A stretch of 64,000 bases of DNA. It comes from Tagaea sp. CACIAM 22H2. GTDB taxonomy: Bacteria; Pseudomonadota; Alphaproteobacteria; CACIAM-22H2. Shown here piece after piece: positions 36,595-47,046 of this stretch. Location: contig PVXE01000007.1 in the NCBI GenBank assembly GCA_014444615.1, positions 1 to 64,000 on the forward strand. The letters run 5' to 3'. The notes beneath the pieces are model-generated. The model did no database searches. It was given only the letters and a program-made list of their open reading frames with translations, and was not told the origin of the DNA. The position numbers were made by a program, and so were the translations under genes. Positions within the stretch are counted from its first letter, which is position 1. Every line of letters begins with the position of its first letter.

Positions 36595-37314
36595 CTATAC
36601 CAAGGGCAATTCGCCGCCGTCGCGCAGAATCGAATCCGCCGCGGCGGAGAATTTTCCGTCCGCGTCGTGCAGAACCAGCCCGCGCGCGAGCATCAGCGGT
36701 GCGCGCGAGCCCATTCGCGCGCGCACCAGCACGCGTTTGGCGTGCTCGCCGGCTTTGGGCCACAGCGGAAACACGACGAACTCGCCCAAACCCTTCATCG
36801 CCGTTAGCAGATCGGCAAGGCGGTCGGCGCGCTGCACGAACAGGATATGGGCTTTGGGCGACGCCGCGCGTTTGGCGGCTTTGACCCAAGCGGCGAGGTC
36901 GAGATCGCCTTCCATATCGGCCTTGCGTTTGCGCGCGTGCGGCGAGGGATCGGCGCGCGCGGGATCGAGATAGGGCGGGTTGACCATCACCAGATCGAAA
37001 CCGGTTTCCCCGAACGCCGCCGCGTCGCCCTCGACGATGCGCGCGCGGCTGGCGAAGTCGTTGGCGGCAAGATTGTCGCGCGCCAGCCCGGCGAGGTCGG
37101 GGTCGATCTCCACGCCCACGGCCTGCGTTTCGGGCGCGCGCGCCAAAAGGCACAAGAGCGCCGCACCCGCCCCGCAGCCGAGATCGAGCGCCTTTACGGG
37201 CTTGCCGGCGGCGGCGGCGAGCAGGACCGGATCGATCGCCGCGCGATAACCGTCGGCGGGCTGCGCGAAGCGCAAGCGGCCGCCCAGCAGCTTGTCTTGC
37301 GTGGTTTCGATCAT
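36595..37314 (-). CDS. N6-adenine methyltransferase, TrmN6-like
   Basis: SAM-dependent methyltransferase of 239 residues. Motif I is ALDLGCGAG (42-50), the acidic motif II is VGVEIDPD, and motif IV NPPY (112-115) marks amino-group methylation of adenine. Similar proteins (YfiC/TrmN6) methylate A37 of tRNA1-Val. rRNA or protein targets are not excluded. Its start overlaps the DUF2007 gene by four bases. Confidence 0.85.
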   Translation of the reverse strand: MIETTQDKLLGGRLRFAQPADGYRAAIDPVLLAAAAGKPVKALDLGCGAGAALLCLLARAPETQAVGVEIDPDLAGLARDNLAANDFASRARIVEGDAAAFGETGFDLVMVNPPYLDPARADPSPHARKRKADMEGDLDLAAWVKAAKRAASPKAHILFVQRADRLADLLTAMKGLGEFVVFPLWPKAGEHAKRVLVRARMGSRAPLMLARGLVLHDADGKFSAAADSILRDGGELPLV

Positions 37315-37526
37315 CGGATTTCGTCCAATCCCGCCTGCTTCAAAAGGTCGCTCGCGGCGGGATAGTCGGCTTCGTCGACCGCCAAGCGGCGCGGGAAGGC
37401 GCCGATCGAGCCTTCGAGCGCCGAGATATGCACGTCCAGGGTCGCGAATTCGATGCGCGCATCGCGCAAAAGCGCCTGCGCGAAGGACAGGGCGACCGCA
37501 TCGGTGGTGCGCAGAACCTCGCGCAT
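37311..37526 (-). CDS. DUF2007 small protein
   Basis: Seventy-one residues, MREVLRTTDAVALSFAQALL followed by SALEGSIGAFPRRLAVDEAD, the DUF2007 ('putative signal transducing') fold related to PII-like ferredoxin folds. Function unknown. It precedes the TrmN6-like gene with an ATGA overlap and starts 99 bases from the divergent polyprenyl synthase gene, an arrangement I recall as common in alphaproteobacteria. Confidence 0.85.
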   Translation of the reverse strand: MREVLRTTDAVALSFAQALLRDARIEFATLDVHISALEGSIGAFPRRLAVDEADYPAASDLLKQAGLDEIR

Positions 37527-37625
37527 CGAGTGTTGATTCCCCGGTTGAGGGCTCTATGCTCGCAACCCGCGGGCGCCGCCGTCAAGCGCGGCGGCCCCCG
37601 GACGCAGCAAGAAGGAATTCAGGAC

Positions 37626-38660
37626 GTGGCCGTCGTCGTCAATCTCGAAGGCGAGCGCAAAAATCCCCGCCCCAGCGGTGCGAAGAACGCGCTTCAAAAC
37701 CTCCTCGCCCTCGTCGACGGCGATTTGAAGGCCGTCAACGAGACGATCGTCCGGCGCATGCATTCCTCCGTCGATCTGATCCCGCAGCTGGCGGGGCATA
37801 TCATCGCGGCGGGCGGCAAGCGCATGCGCCCGATGCTGACGCTGGCTTCCGCGCGCATGTGCGGCTATCGCGGCCAGCGCCATATCGGGCTCGCGGCCTG
37901 CGTCGAATTCATCCATACTGCCACGCTGCTGCATGACGACGTGGTCGACGAAAGCGATCTGCGCCGCGGCCGCGCCACGGCCAATGCCGTGTGGGGTAAC
38001 AAGGCGTCCGTCCTCGTCGGCGACTTCCTGTTCAGCCGCGCCTTCCAGGTGATGGTGGAGGACGGCTCGCTCGCCGTTCTCGCGATCCTGTCGAATGCCT
38101 CGGCCGTGATCGCGGAAGGCGAGGTCTTGCAGCTCACCACCGCCAACGACACCGAGACGTCGGAGCAGGCGTATCTCGAAGTCATCCGCGCCAAGACGGC
38201 GGCGTTGTTCGCCGCCGCGTGCCGCGTGGGGGCCGCCGTCGCCGACCGCCCGAAGGCGGAGGAGGACGCGCTGGAGGCCTACGGCCTCAATCTCGGCATC
38301 GCGTTCCAGCTGGTCGACGATGCGCTCGATTACGCGTCCGACACCGCGACGATGGGCAAGGAAGTCGGCGACGATTTCCGCGACGGCAAGATCACGCTGC
38401 CGATCGTGCTGTCGTTCCTGCGCGGCGACGAGGAGGAGCGGACGTTCTGGCGGCGCACCCTCGAGGATCTCGACCAAAAGGACGGCGATCTTTCCCGTGC
38501 GGTCGAATTGATGCGCAAGCATAACGCGCTGGCCGACACGATCGAGCGCGCGCGCCATTACGGCCGCATCGCCAAGGACTCGCTCGGCATTTTCGCCGAC
38601 GGGGCGGAAAAGCGCGCGCTGATCGATCTGGTCGATTTCGCGATCGAGCGCGCGTACTGA
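37626..38660 (+). CDS. ispB: Long-chain polyprenyl diphosphate synthase
   Basis: Adds isopentenyl units to make the ubiquinone side chain (octa- to decaprenyl). The 344 residues show the first Asp-rich motif DDVVD (104-108) and the second DDALD (231-235). A small Ala at the fifth position before the first motif allows long products. The start is GTG 37626 with AAGGA about ten bases upstream; codons after it read AVVVNLEGER. Convergent with the chemoreceptor gene, three bases between stops. Confidence 0.93.
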   Translation: MAVVVNLEGERKNPRPSGAKNALQNLLALVDGDLKAVNETIVRRMHSSVDLIPQLAGHIIAAGGKRMRPMLTLASARMCGYRGQRHIGLAACVEFIHTATLLHDDVVDESDLRRGRATANAVWGNKASVLVGDFLFSRAFQVMVEDGSLAVLAILSNASAVIAEGEVLQLTTANDTETSEQAYLEVIRAKTAALFAAACRVGAAVADRPKAEEDALEAYGLNLGIAFQLVDDALDYASDTATMGKEVGDDFRDGKITLPIVLSFLRGDEEERTFWRRTLEDLDQKDGDLSRAVELMRKHNALADTIERARHYGRIAKDSLGIFADGAEKRALIDLVDFAIERAY

Positions 38661-38663
38661 CGC

Positions 38664-40394
<1,731 letters not shown>

Positions 40395-40461
40395 TTACGG
40401 GCGTAACCCCGGCAAGGTGCTGCGCGAACAAGGACCGACAGCCGTGTCCGGGAGGCGGGAA

Positions 40462-40908
40462 ATGACAGCAATGCGACGGATCTTCGGGGCCATTCCGTGG
40501 CTTCTGGCCGTGTGGATCGCCTATATCTTCGTCTGGTACCTGCAATACAAGTTCACCGGCGCCGACGGCTCGGTGTGGCTGTTCACCGTGCTGACCGATT
40601 GGCTGGGCGTGCCCGGCTATGAGAAACCGATGCGTATCGGCGTCGGCTCGGCCGAATTGCTGGCGGCGGTCCTGGTGCTGATCCGCCGCACGCAGGTTTT
40701 CGGCGCGGCGATGTCCGCGGGCATCATGGCGGGTGCGATTTTCTTCCACGTCGTCTCGCCGCTGGGGATCGATCCCTATGAAGACGGCGGCGTGTTGTTT
40801 ACGGAAGCCTGCCTCGTGCTGCTCGCCGCCCTTGCCATTCTGTGGCTGCGGCGCGACGAAGCGCTCGATCTCGCACGGCATTTGCCGGTGGTCGGCCGCT
40901 ACGCATGA
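40462..40908 (+). CDS. Small four-helix membrane protein, function unknown
   Basis: 148 residues from ATG 40462, with GGGAGGCGGG just upstream. Four hydrophobic segments (about 8-30, 58-75, 80-100, 115-135) resemble DoxX-like small membrane proteins, including IFVWYLQYKFTG and AIFFHVVSPLGIDPYEDGG. Coupled to the downstream OpgC-like gene by an ATGA overlap. No enzyme motif is visible. Confidence 0.8.
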   Translation: MTAMRRIFGAIPWLLAVWIAYIFVWYLQYKFTGADGSVWLFTVLTDWLGVPGYEKPMRIGVGSAELLAAVLVLIRRTQVFGAAMSAGIMAGAIFFHVVSPLGIDPYEDGGVLFTEACLVLLAALAILWLRRDEALDLARHLPVVGRYA

Positions 40909-42044
40909 GTGCGGCACCCAAAAAGCCGCGCGATCTGCGCCTTGATTTCTTTCGCGGCTTGTCCTTGGTCGCGATCTTCTTCGCCCATGTGCCCGGCGGG
41001 TGGGCGCGCGAAATCATCTGGGCGCGGTTCGGCCTGTCGGATGCCGCGCATGTGTTCGTGTTCATCTCCGGCTTCGCGGCGGCGATCGCCTTCGGCGGCA
41101 CGTTCGGCCGGATGGGCTTCGCGGCCGGCACGGCCCGCATCGCCTGGCGCGCCGCCCAACTTTATGGCTGCCATATCGCACTGTTCTTCGTGACGCTGTT
41201 TATCGTCGCGGCCCTGCAACCCGGCTATGCCGCCTTTCTGGGGATCGGCGGGTTCTTCGCCGATCCCGCACGGCATATCGTCGAGTTGTTCACGCTGCGC
41301 TACGTGCCGACCTATTTCGACATCCTGCCGCTTTATATGGTGGTCCTCGCCGCCGTACCCCTGGCGATGGCGCTGGCGCGCATACATCCGGGCTTGGTGA
41401 TCGCGGCCAGCGTCGCGCTATGGAGCGTCGTGCAAGTCACCGGCTTCAATCTGCCGGCGGGCGACGGGCGGATGTGGGGCTTCAACCCGCTTGCCTGGCA
41501 GATGCTGTTCTTCGCGGGTTTCGCCTTGTCGCGCGGCTGGATTGTCCCGCCGAAGCCGACGCCCGCCGTGCTGGCGCTATGCCTTGGCTATCTTGTCTTC
41601 GGCTTCGTGGTCGAATTCCGCGCGGCCTGGTCGCTGTTGCCCGAGCTCGCGTCGTTGCACGAATGGGCCTATGCCCATGCCAACAAGCCCAATCTCGACG
41701 CGCGGCAATTCGCGCATTTCGTTGCTTTGGCGATCGTGGCGTTGTGGATCGTGCGCCAGTGCCCGGAGATACTGGAAAGTGTCATGGCGCGGCCCTTCGT
41801 ATTGCTTGGCCGCCAAGCGCTGCCGGTTTTCTTCGCAGGCATGGCGCTGTCGCATCTGGGCGGGATCGCACTGGTGGTCTACGGCACCGATATCGAAGAT
41901 CAGATCGCGGTGCATGGTTTCGGCCTTGCGGCGCTGTTCGCCGTCGCGCGCATCGCGGTCTATGTGAAGAACGCGCCGTGGAAGGCCGGCGCGAAACCCG
42001 CAGCCGTTTCGACCCAAATCAGCGTGCCCAGCGCCGCGCAATGA
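40905..42044 (+). CDS. OpgC-family integral membrane protein (acyltransferase-like)
   Basis: 379 residues with about ten membrane helices. The N-terminus RDLRLDFFRGLSLVAIFFAH is the acyltransferase-3/OpgC signature, where OpgC succinylates periplasmic glucans. SDAAHVFVFISGFAAAIAFG and ILPLYMVVLAAVP also match OpgC_C. The actual acceptor (glucan or other glycan) is unknown. Its 3' end overlaps the convergent esterase gene by 26 bases. Confidence 0.88.
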   Translation: MSAAPKKPRDLRLDFFRGLSLVAIFFAHVPGGWAREIIWARFGLSDAAHVFVFISGFAAAIAFGGTFGRMGFAAGTARIAWRAAQLYGCHIALFFVTLFIVAALQPGYAAFLGIGGFFADPARHIVELFTLRYVPTYFDILPLYMVVLAAVPLAMALARIHPGLVIAASVALWSVVQVTGFNLPAGDGRMWGFNPLAWQMLFFAGFALSRGWIVPPKPTPAVLALCLGYLVFGFVVEFRAAWSLLPELASLHEWAYAHANKPNLDARQFAHFVALAIVALWIVRQCPEILESVMARPFVLLGRQALPVFFAGMALSHLGGIALVVYGTDIEDQIAVHGFGLAALFAVARIAVYVKNAPWKAGAKPAAVSTQISVPSAAQ

Positions 42045-42858
42045 ATTCGAGCGCGTGGGGCAAAGCGCGTTCCCATGTGCCCCATTCGTGCCCGCCGGGG
42101 GCGGTGTCGCTTTCGACGTCGAAGCCCCTGTCTTTCAGCAGGCGCGCAAGATCGTCGCTTTGCGCGCGGATCGTGCCGAAATCTTCGGTGCCGGCGGTGA
42201 GGTAAATCGCGGGCTTCGGCATCGCGGCGGGCAATGCGATCGCCAAAGCATGGGCGCTGTGTTTCAGGAAATTCGCGCGCGCGAAGGGTGTGCCGAAGGC
42301 ACCCTCGAAAACCCGCGCGACGCGCGCTTGCATCGCGTCGTCGAGCGGCGCGTCGTTTTCCAGCACGGTCCAGAACGCGCCGGACATCGACGCGGCGGCG
42401 ACGAACCGATCGGGATAGGCAAGCGCGATCCCCAGCGCGCCGAACCCGCCCATCGAATTGCCGGCGATCGCGCGCTGGCCGCGCACGGGGTTGCCTGCGA
42501 ATCGCCGTTCGATTTCAGCGGGCAATTCGTTTGCGATCGCCGTCGACATTGCGCCCGCGTACCAGCTATTGCCGCCGTCGGGCATGACGATCAGGCAGGG
42601 CGGGATTCTGCGCTCGGCGATCAGGCGGTCGGCGGTTTGCGCGGCAAGCGCCATGTCCAGCCAATCGGCGGGTTTGCTGTTGCGGCCATGAAGCAGATAG
42701 ACGACCGGCAGATTGCGCGCGGCGCCGTCGGGCCGATAGATCGAATAGACGAGGGGGCGGCCCAGCACGGCGCTTGGGGCCGCTTGATCGCGCAACACTT
42801 CGCCCGCCCAAGCGGGTAAAGCAATCAAGACGGCCAGCAGAGCCACAATGGCGCGCAT
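42019..42858 (-). CDS. Secreted esterase of the esterase-D/Fes-like family
   Basis: 279 residues with a signal peptide (1-18, PAWAG), so periplasmic. The alpha/beta hydrolase core has VVYLLHGRN (52-60), nucleophile S135 in GNSMGG, an acid in LTAGTEDFG and the His in APGGHEWGTW. Related to tributyrin esterase and enterochelin-esterase-like enzymes. With OpgC on the opposite strand, a role in removing ester substituents is conceivable but unproven. Confidence 0.87.
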   Translation of the reverse strand: MRAIVALLAVLIALPAWAGEVLRDQAAPSAVLGRPLVYSIYRPDGAARNLPVVYLLHGRNSKPADWLDMALAAQTADRLIAERRIPPCLIVMPDGGNSWYAGAMSTAIANELPAEIERRFAGNPVRGQRAIAGNSMGGFGALGIALAYPDRFVAAASMSGAFWTVLENDAPLDDAMQARVARVFEGAFGTPFARANFLKHSAHALAIALPAAMPKPAIYLTAGTEDFGTIRAQSDDLARLLKDRGFDVESDTAPGGHEWGTWERALPHALEFIARRWAR

Positions 42859-42936
42859 ATTGCGAGCCTATCGCGCCGCTTGGGCGGGCGCTACATTCCC
42901 GCTTTCAAGCGTATGCCGAATGTTTCGAGGATCACG

Positions 42937-43824
42937 ATGCAGCTTCCGACCCATGGCCGTTATGAATACTCGCCGATTTCGACGCGCAAGCCCTATGACT
43001 GGCCGAACGGCAAGCGGCTCGCAGTCTATCTCGGGCTCAATCTCGAACATTTCGCCTTCGGCGAAGGGCTGGGGGCGGAACTTGCGCCCGGCGGTCCGCA
43101 GCCGGACGTGCTGAACTACGCTTGGCGCGATTGGGGCAATCGCGTCGGCGCTTGGCGCATGCTGGAATTGTTCGAGGAATTGTCGCTGCCCGCGTCGGTG
43201 CTGATCAATTCGTCGATGTACGACTACGCGCCCGAACTGCTCGCGGCCTTCCGCAAGCGCGGCGACGAATTCGTCGGCCATGGCCGTACGAACGCGGAGC
43301 GTCAGGGCACGCTGCCGGAGGCGGAGGAAGCGGCGTTGATCGCGGAGTCGACGGCGGCAATGCGCGCGAAAGAAGGTAAGGCGCCGCAAGGCTGGCTGGG
43401 CCCGTGGATCAGCCAAAGCCGCGCCACGCCCGATTTGTTGCACGAGGCGGGTTACACCTATCTGCTCGATTGGTGCATGGACGACCAGCCGATCTGGTTC
43501 AAAACGCGCAAGGGTCGCATCTTGGCAGTGCCCTATCCGCAGGAACTGAACGACATCCCGATGATCGTCGGGCGCAAGATCGGCGGCGATGCCTTCGCCG
43601 ACATGATCGTCGACGCGTTCGACGAAATGCTGCGTCAATCCAAGGATCAGCCGCTGGTGATGGGCATCGCACTCCACGCTTATCTTGTGGGGCAGCCGCA
43701 TCGCTTGAAGCATTTGCGCCGCGCGCTTGCCCATATCCGGCAGGCATGGCCCGAAATCTGGTTTACGACCTCGGGCCGGATCGCCGCACATGCCGCCAGC
43801 CTGCCGCCCGGCATCGTGCCGTGA
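42937..43824 (+). CDS. Polysaccharide-deacetylase-fold protein, PuuE (allantoinase)-like
   Basis: 295 residues with the NodB-type barrel. YDWPNGKRLAVYLGLNLEHF, ERQGTLPEAEEAALIAES and HGRTNAERQG resemble the metal-independent PuuE allantoinase branch rather than chitin deacetylases. I use ATG 42937, seven bases after GAGG; an in-frame ATG lies at 42913. It sits just upstream of the urea importer, so hydrolysis of allantoin or a related ureide is plausible, but not shown. Confidence 0.82.
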   Translation: MQLPTHGRYEYSPISTRKPYDWPNGKRLAVYLGLNLEHFAFGEGLGAELAPGGPQPDVLNYAWRDWGNRVGAWRMLELFEELSLPASVLINSSMYDYAPELLAAFRKRGDEFVGHGRTNAERQGTLPEAEEAALIAESTAAMRAKEGKAPQGWLGPWISQSRATPDLLHEAGYTYLLDWCMDDQPIWFKTRKGRILAVPYPQELNDIPMIVGRKIGGDAFADMIVDAFDEMLRQSKDQPLVMGIALHAYLVGQPHRLKHLRRALAHIRQAWPEIWFTTSGRIAAHAASLPPGIVP

Positions 43825-44015
43825 CCAATTCGGATTGGTCGCCTTCGTAAAAGGCGGGAAGGCGCAAATTTAAGCAATTGTTGCGCATCCCGACGATCGG
43901 CAACGAATGGCGATGTGCGGCGCTATCGCATCGGTTGCGTGCCCCGCGATGTCGCCCATCCGCGCGTGGTATCCGGGCGCCCCGTTCCATGCGCGCATAT
44001 AGGTAATTGCGCGTA

Positions 44016-44031
44016 TGGCATGAGGCTTGCT
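44016..44031 (+). promoter_or_regulatory. Sigma-54 promoter of the urt operon
   Basis: TGGCATGAGGCTTGCT matches the RpoN consensus TGGCAC-N5-TTGC with one mismatch; the invariant GG (44017-44018) and GC (44029-44030) have the required spacing. Transcription would begin near 44042, 44 bases before the urtA ATG. It implies NtrC-type nitrogen control. I saw no convincing NtrC site pair in the 261-base gap. Confidence 0.7.
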
Positions 44032-44085
44032 CCCCCATGAATTCGGCCGATGGGCCACGCAACGAAACATGGGGGTTTCGCGAAA

Positions 44086-45378
44086 ATGAGCATTTCTCGT
44101 CGTCGTCTATTGGGCTCCGCCGTCGGCGGTGCCGCGATTCTGCACTACGGGCGGATGGGTGCGTTCGCCCAGGCGCCGACGATCAAGATCGGCATTCTCC
44201 ACTCGCTGTCGGGCACGATGGCGATTTCGGAGACGACGTTGAAAGACGTCATGCTGATGCTGATCGAAGAGCAGAACAAGAAGGGCGGCGTTCTGGGCCG
44301 CAGGCTCGAAGCGGTGGTCGCCGATCCCGCGTCGAACTGGCCGCTGTTCGCCGAAAAGGCGCGCGAACTGATCGCGCGCGACAAGGTCGCCGCGACGTTC
44401 GGCTGCTGGACCTCGGTCAGCCGCAAGTCGGTGCTGCCGGTATTCAAGGAACTCAACAACATCCTCTTCTACCCCGTGCAGTACGAGGGCGAGGAGAGCG
44501 AGCGCAACGTGTTCTACACGGGCGCGGCGCCGAACCAGCAGGCCATTCCGGCCGTCGACTATCTGATGTCGAAGGACGGCGGCGAGGTGAAGCGCTGGGT
44601 GCTCGCGGGCACGGACTATGTCTATCCGCGCACGACCAACAAGATCCTCGAGGCGTATCTCAAGTCGAAGGGTGTCGCCGACGCCGACATCATGATCAAC
44701 TACACGCCGTTCGGCCACGCCGATTGGCAGACGATCGTGTCGAGCATCAAGACCTTCGGCGCCGCCGGCAAGAAGACGGCCGTGGTGTCGACGATCAACG
44801 GCGACGCCAACGTTCCCTTCTACAAGGAACTCGGCAACCAGGGCATCAAGGCGACGGACATTCCCGTCGTCGCGTTCTCGGTCGGCGAAGAAGAACTCGC
44901 CGGCATCGATACGAAGCCGCTCGTCGGCCATCTCGCCGCCTGGAACTACTTCCAGTCGGTCAAGAATCCCGACAACGACGCCTTCATCAAGGCGTGGCAG
45001 GCCTTCACCAAGAACCCGAAGCGCGTGACCAACGATCCGATGGAAGCGCACTATATCGGCTTCAACATGTGGGTGAAGGCGGTCGAGGCGGCCAAGTCGG
45101 TCGATCCGGACGCCGTCATCAAGGCCCTGCCGGGCGTCAAGGCGCCGAACCTGACCGGCGGCATTTCGGAAATGCTGCCCAACCACCACATCACGAAGCC
45201 CGTGATGATCGGCGAAGTCCGCGAGGACGGTCAGTTCGACGTGGTGTGGCAGACCAAGGATCTGGTCCCCGGCGACGCGTGGTCCAAGCATCTCGACGGG
45301 TCGAAGGACCTGATCGGCGACTGGGTGACGCGCAACTGCGGCAACTGGAACACCAAGACGAACACCTGCGGCAGCTGA
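44086..45378 (+). CDS. urtA: Urea ABC transporter, substrate-binding protein
   Basis: Periplasmic urea receptor. The 430 residues carry a twin-arginine-type signal (SISRRRLLGSAVGG) cleaved near AFAQA. PTIKIGILHSLSGTMAISET, FGCWTSVSRKSVLPVFKELN and LFYPVQYEGEESE are UrtA hallmarks that separate it from LivJ. I chose ATG 44086, which has GGGGG upstream and puts the RR at the right place; an in-frame ATG is at 44050. First gene of urtABCDE. Confidence 0.95.
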   Translation: MSISRRRLLGSAVGGAAILHYGRMGAFAQAPTIKIGILHSLSGTMAISETTLKDVMLMLIEEQNKKGGVLGRRLEAVVADPASNWPLFAEKARELIARDKVAATFGCWTSVSRKSVLPVFKELNNILFYPVQYEGEESERNVFYTGAAPNQQAIPAVDYLMSKDGGEVKRWVLAGTDYVYPRTTNKILEAYLKSKGVADADIMINYTPFGHADWQTIVSSIKTFGAAGKKTAVVSTINGDANVPFYKELGNQGIKATDIPVVAFSVGEEELAGIDTKPLVGHLAAWNYFQSVKNPDNDAFIKAWQAFTKNPKRVTNDPMEAHYIGFNMWVKAVEAAKSVDPDAVIKALPGVKAPNLTGGISEMLPNHHITKPVMIGEVREDGQFDVVWQTKDLVPGDAWSKHLDGSKDLIGDWVTRNCGNWNTKTNTCGS

Positions 45379-45390
45379 GAAGCGAAGCTG

Positions 45391-47046
45391 GTGAATCATC
45401 GTCATACGACGTTGCGGGACCGGGCGCGCGCTATCGCGCCCGGTCTTGCGTCCCCGGCGCTTCTGGCGCTGGCGATCCTGTTCCTTTTGACTTGCTTTGC
45501 GTCCTTGCCTGCACGTGCGCAGGATTACAACGCAGCGCTCGACAAGTTCCTGTCGGATTCCTTTCCGGATACCGAAGCAGGTATCGCGGGCGTGCAAGCC
45601 GTCGGCGATCCGCGTGGCGTTCCCGTCATCGAAGCTTTGCTCGACCGGCGCTTGCTGGTGAACCAAGCGGCCAAGGCGATCGTCTATCGCGATCGGGCGG
45701 GCGCCACGTTCGATGCGCGCACCGGAGAACCGGCGGCCGCGCCCGATAGCCCCACGACCGTGCGGCTCAACAATCGCTTGCGCGGCATCGCGCAAGCCGC
45801 GCTGGGCGCCATGACTCTTTTATCGCCCGATCCCACACGCCGCCGCCAAGCGGCCGAGGCGGTGTTCCGTTCGCGCGACGCCTCCGCCCTGCCGGCCATC
45901 GATCAGGCCTTGGCCCGCGAAACCCTGCCCAGCGTGCGCGACGCGTTGCGCTTGGCGCGCGCGGCCATCGTGCTGACCGACGACGCGACGCCGATGGCTG
46001 ATCGCATCGCGGCCGTCGATGTCGTGTCGGCCTCCGCCGACCGCGACCGGATCGGCTTGCTGCGCCAGGTCATGAACCGCGCGCCGGCCGAGTTGAAGCC
46101 GGCACTCGAAGCCGGGATCGCGAAGATCGAGAACGTGCTGAAGATGCGCGAGATCGCGCAGACCTTCTGGTTTGGTTTGTCCTTGGGCTCCGTGCTGCTT
46201 CTCGCCGCCATCGGTCTTGCCATCACCTTCGGCGTGATGGGCGTCATCAACATGGCGCATGGCGAGATGGTGATGATCGGCGCTTATGTCACCTTCATGG
46301 TGCAGGAGACGATCCGCAATTCCGCGCCGGAGCTGTTCGACTATTCGCTGCTGATCTCGCTGCCGCTCGCCTTCTTCGTCGCGGGCGCGATCGGCGTGGC
46401 GATCGAACGCGGCATCATCCGCTTCCTCTATGGCCGGCCGCTCGAAACGTTGCTCGCCACCTTCGGCGTGTCGCTGTTCCTGCAACAAGGCGTTCGCACC
46501 ATCTTTGGCCCGACCAACCGCGAAGTCGGCGCGCCCGGCTTCATGTCGGGCTATTTCGAGTTCTTCGGCCTGCAGATCACTTATGGCCGCTTGTGGATCG
46601 TCGTTTTCGCGATCTTCGTCTTCGCGATGCTTCTGCTGGTGCTGAAGGGCACGTCGCTGGGCCTGCATATGCGCGCGGTCACGCAGAACCGGCGCATGGC
46701 GGCGTCGATGGGCATTCGCACCGGCTTCGTCGATGCGATGACCTTCGGCCTCGGCTCGGGCATCGCCGGGATCGCGGGCGTGGCGCTCAGCCAGATCGAC
46801 AATGTCAGCCCCAATCTCGGGCAGGGCTACATCATCGACAGCTTCATGGTCGTGGTGTTCGGCGGCGTGGGCAATTTGTGGGGCACGCTGGTCGCGGCGC
46901 TGTCGCTGGGTGTCGCCAACAAACTGCTCGAACCCTTCGCGGGCGCGGTGCTGGGCAAGATTCTAATCCTGGTGCTGCTGATCCTGTTCATCCAGAAACG
47001 CCCGCGCGGTTTGTTCGCGCTCAAAGGCCGGGCCGTCGAACAATGA
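45391..47046 (+). CDS. urtB: Urea ABC transporter permease UrtB
   Basis: 551 residues, starting at GTG 45391. The N-terminal signal and periplasmic helical-repeat domain (about 40-250) precede a LivH-type permease (about 260-551). GVMGVINMAHGEMVMIGAYV and SPNLGQGYIIDSFMVVVFGG are typical. The long N-terminal domain is a feature of UrtB. Its stop overlaps the urtC start (ATGA). Confidence 0.95.
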   Translation: MNHRHTTLRDRARAIAPGLASPALLALAILFLLTCFASLPARAQDYNAALDKFLSDSFPDTEAGIAGVQAVGDPRGVPVIEALLDRRLLVNQAAKAIVYRDRAGATFDARTGEPAAAPDSPTTVRLNNRLRGIAQAALGAMTLLSPDPTRRRQAAEAVFRSRDASALPAIDQALARETLPSVRDALRLARAAIVLTDDATPMADRIAAVDVVSASADRDRIGLLRQVMNRAPAELKPALEAGIAKIENVLKMREIAQTFWFGLSLGSVLLLAAIGLAITFGVMGVINMAHGEMVMIGAYVTFMVQETIRNSAPELFDYSLLISLPLAFFVAGAIGVAIERGIIRFLYGRPLETLLATFGVSLFLQQGVRTIFGPTNREVGAPGFMSGYFEFFGLQITYGRLWIVVFAIFVFAMLLLVLKGTSLGLHMRAVTQNRRMAASMGIRTGFVDAMTFGLGSGIAGIAGVALSQIDNVSPNLGQGYIIDSFMVVVFGGVGNLWGTLVAALSLGVANKLLEPFAGAVLGKILILVLLILFIQKRPRGLFALKGRAVEQ

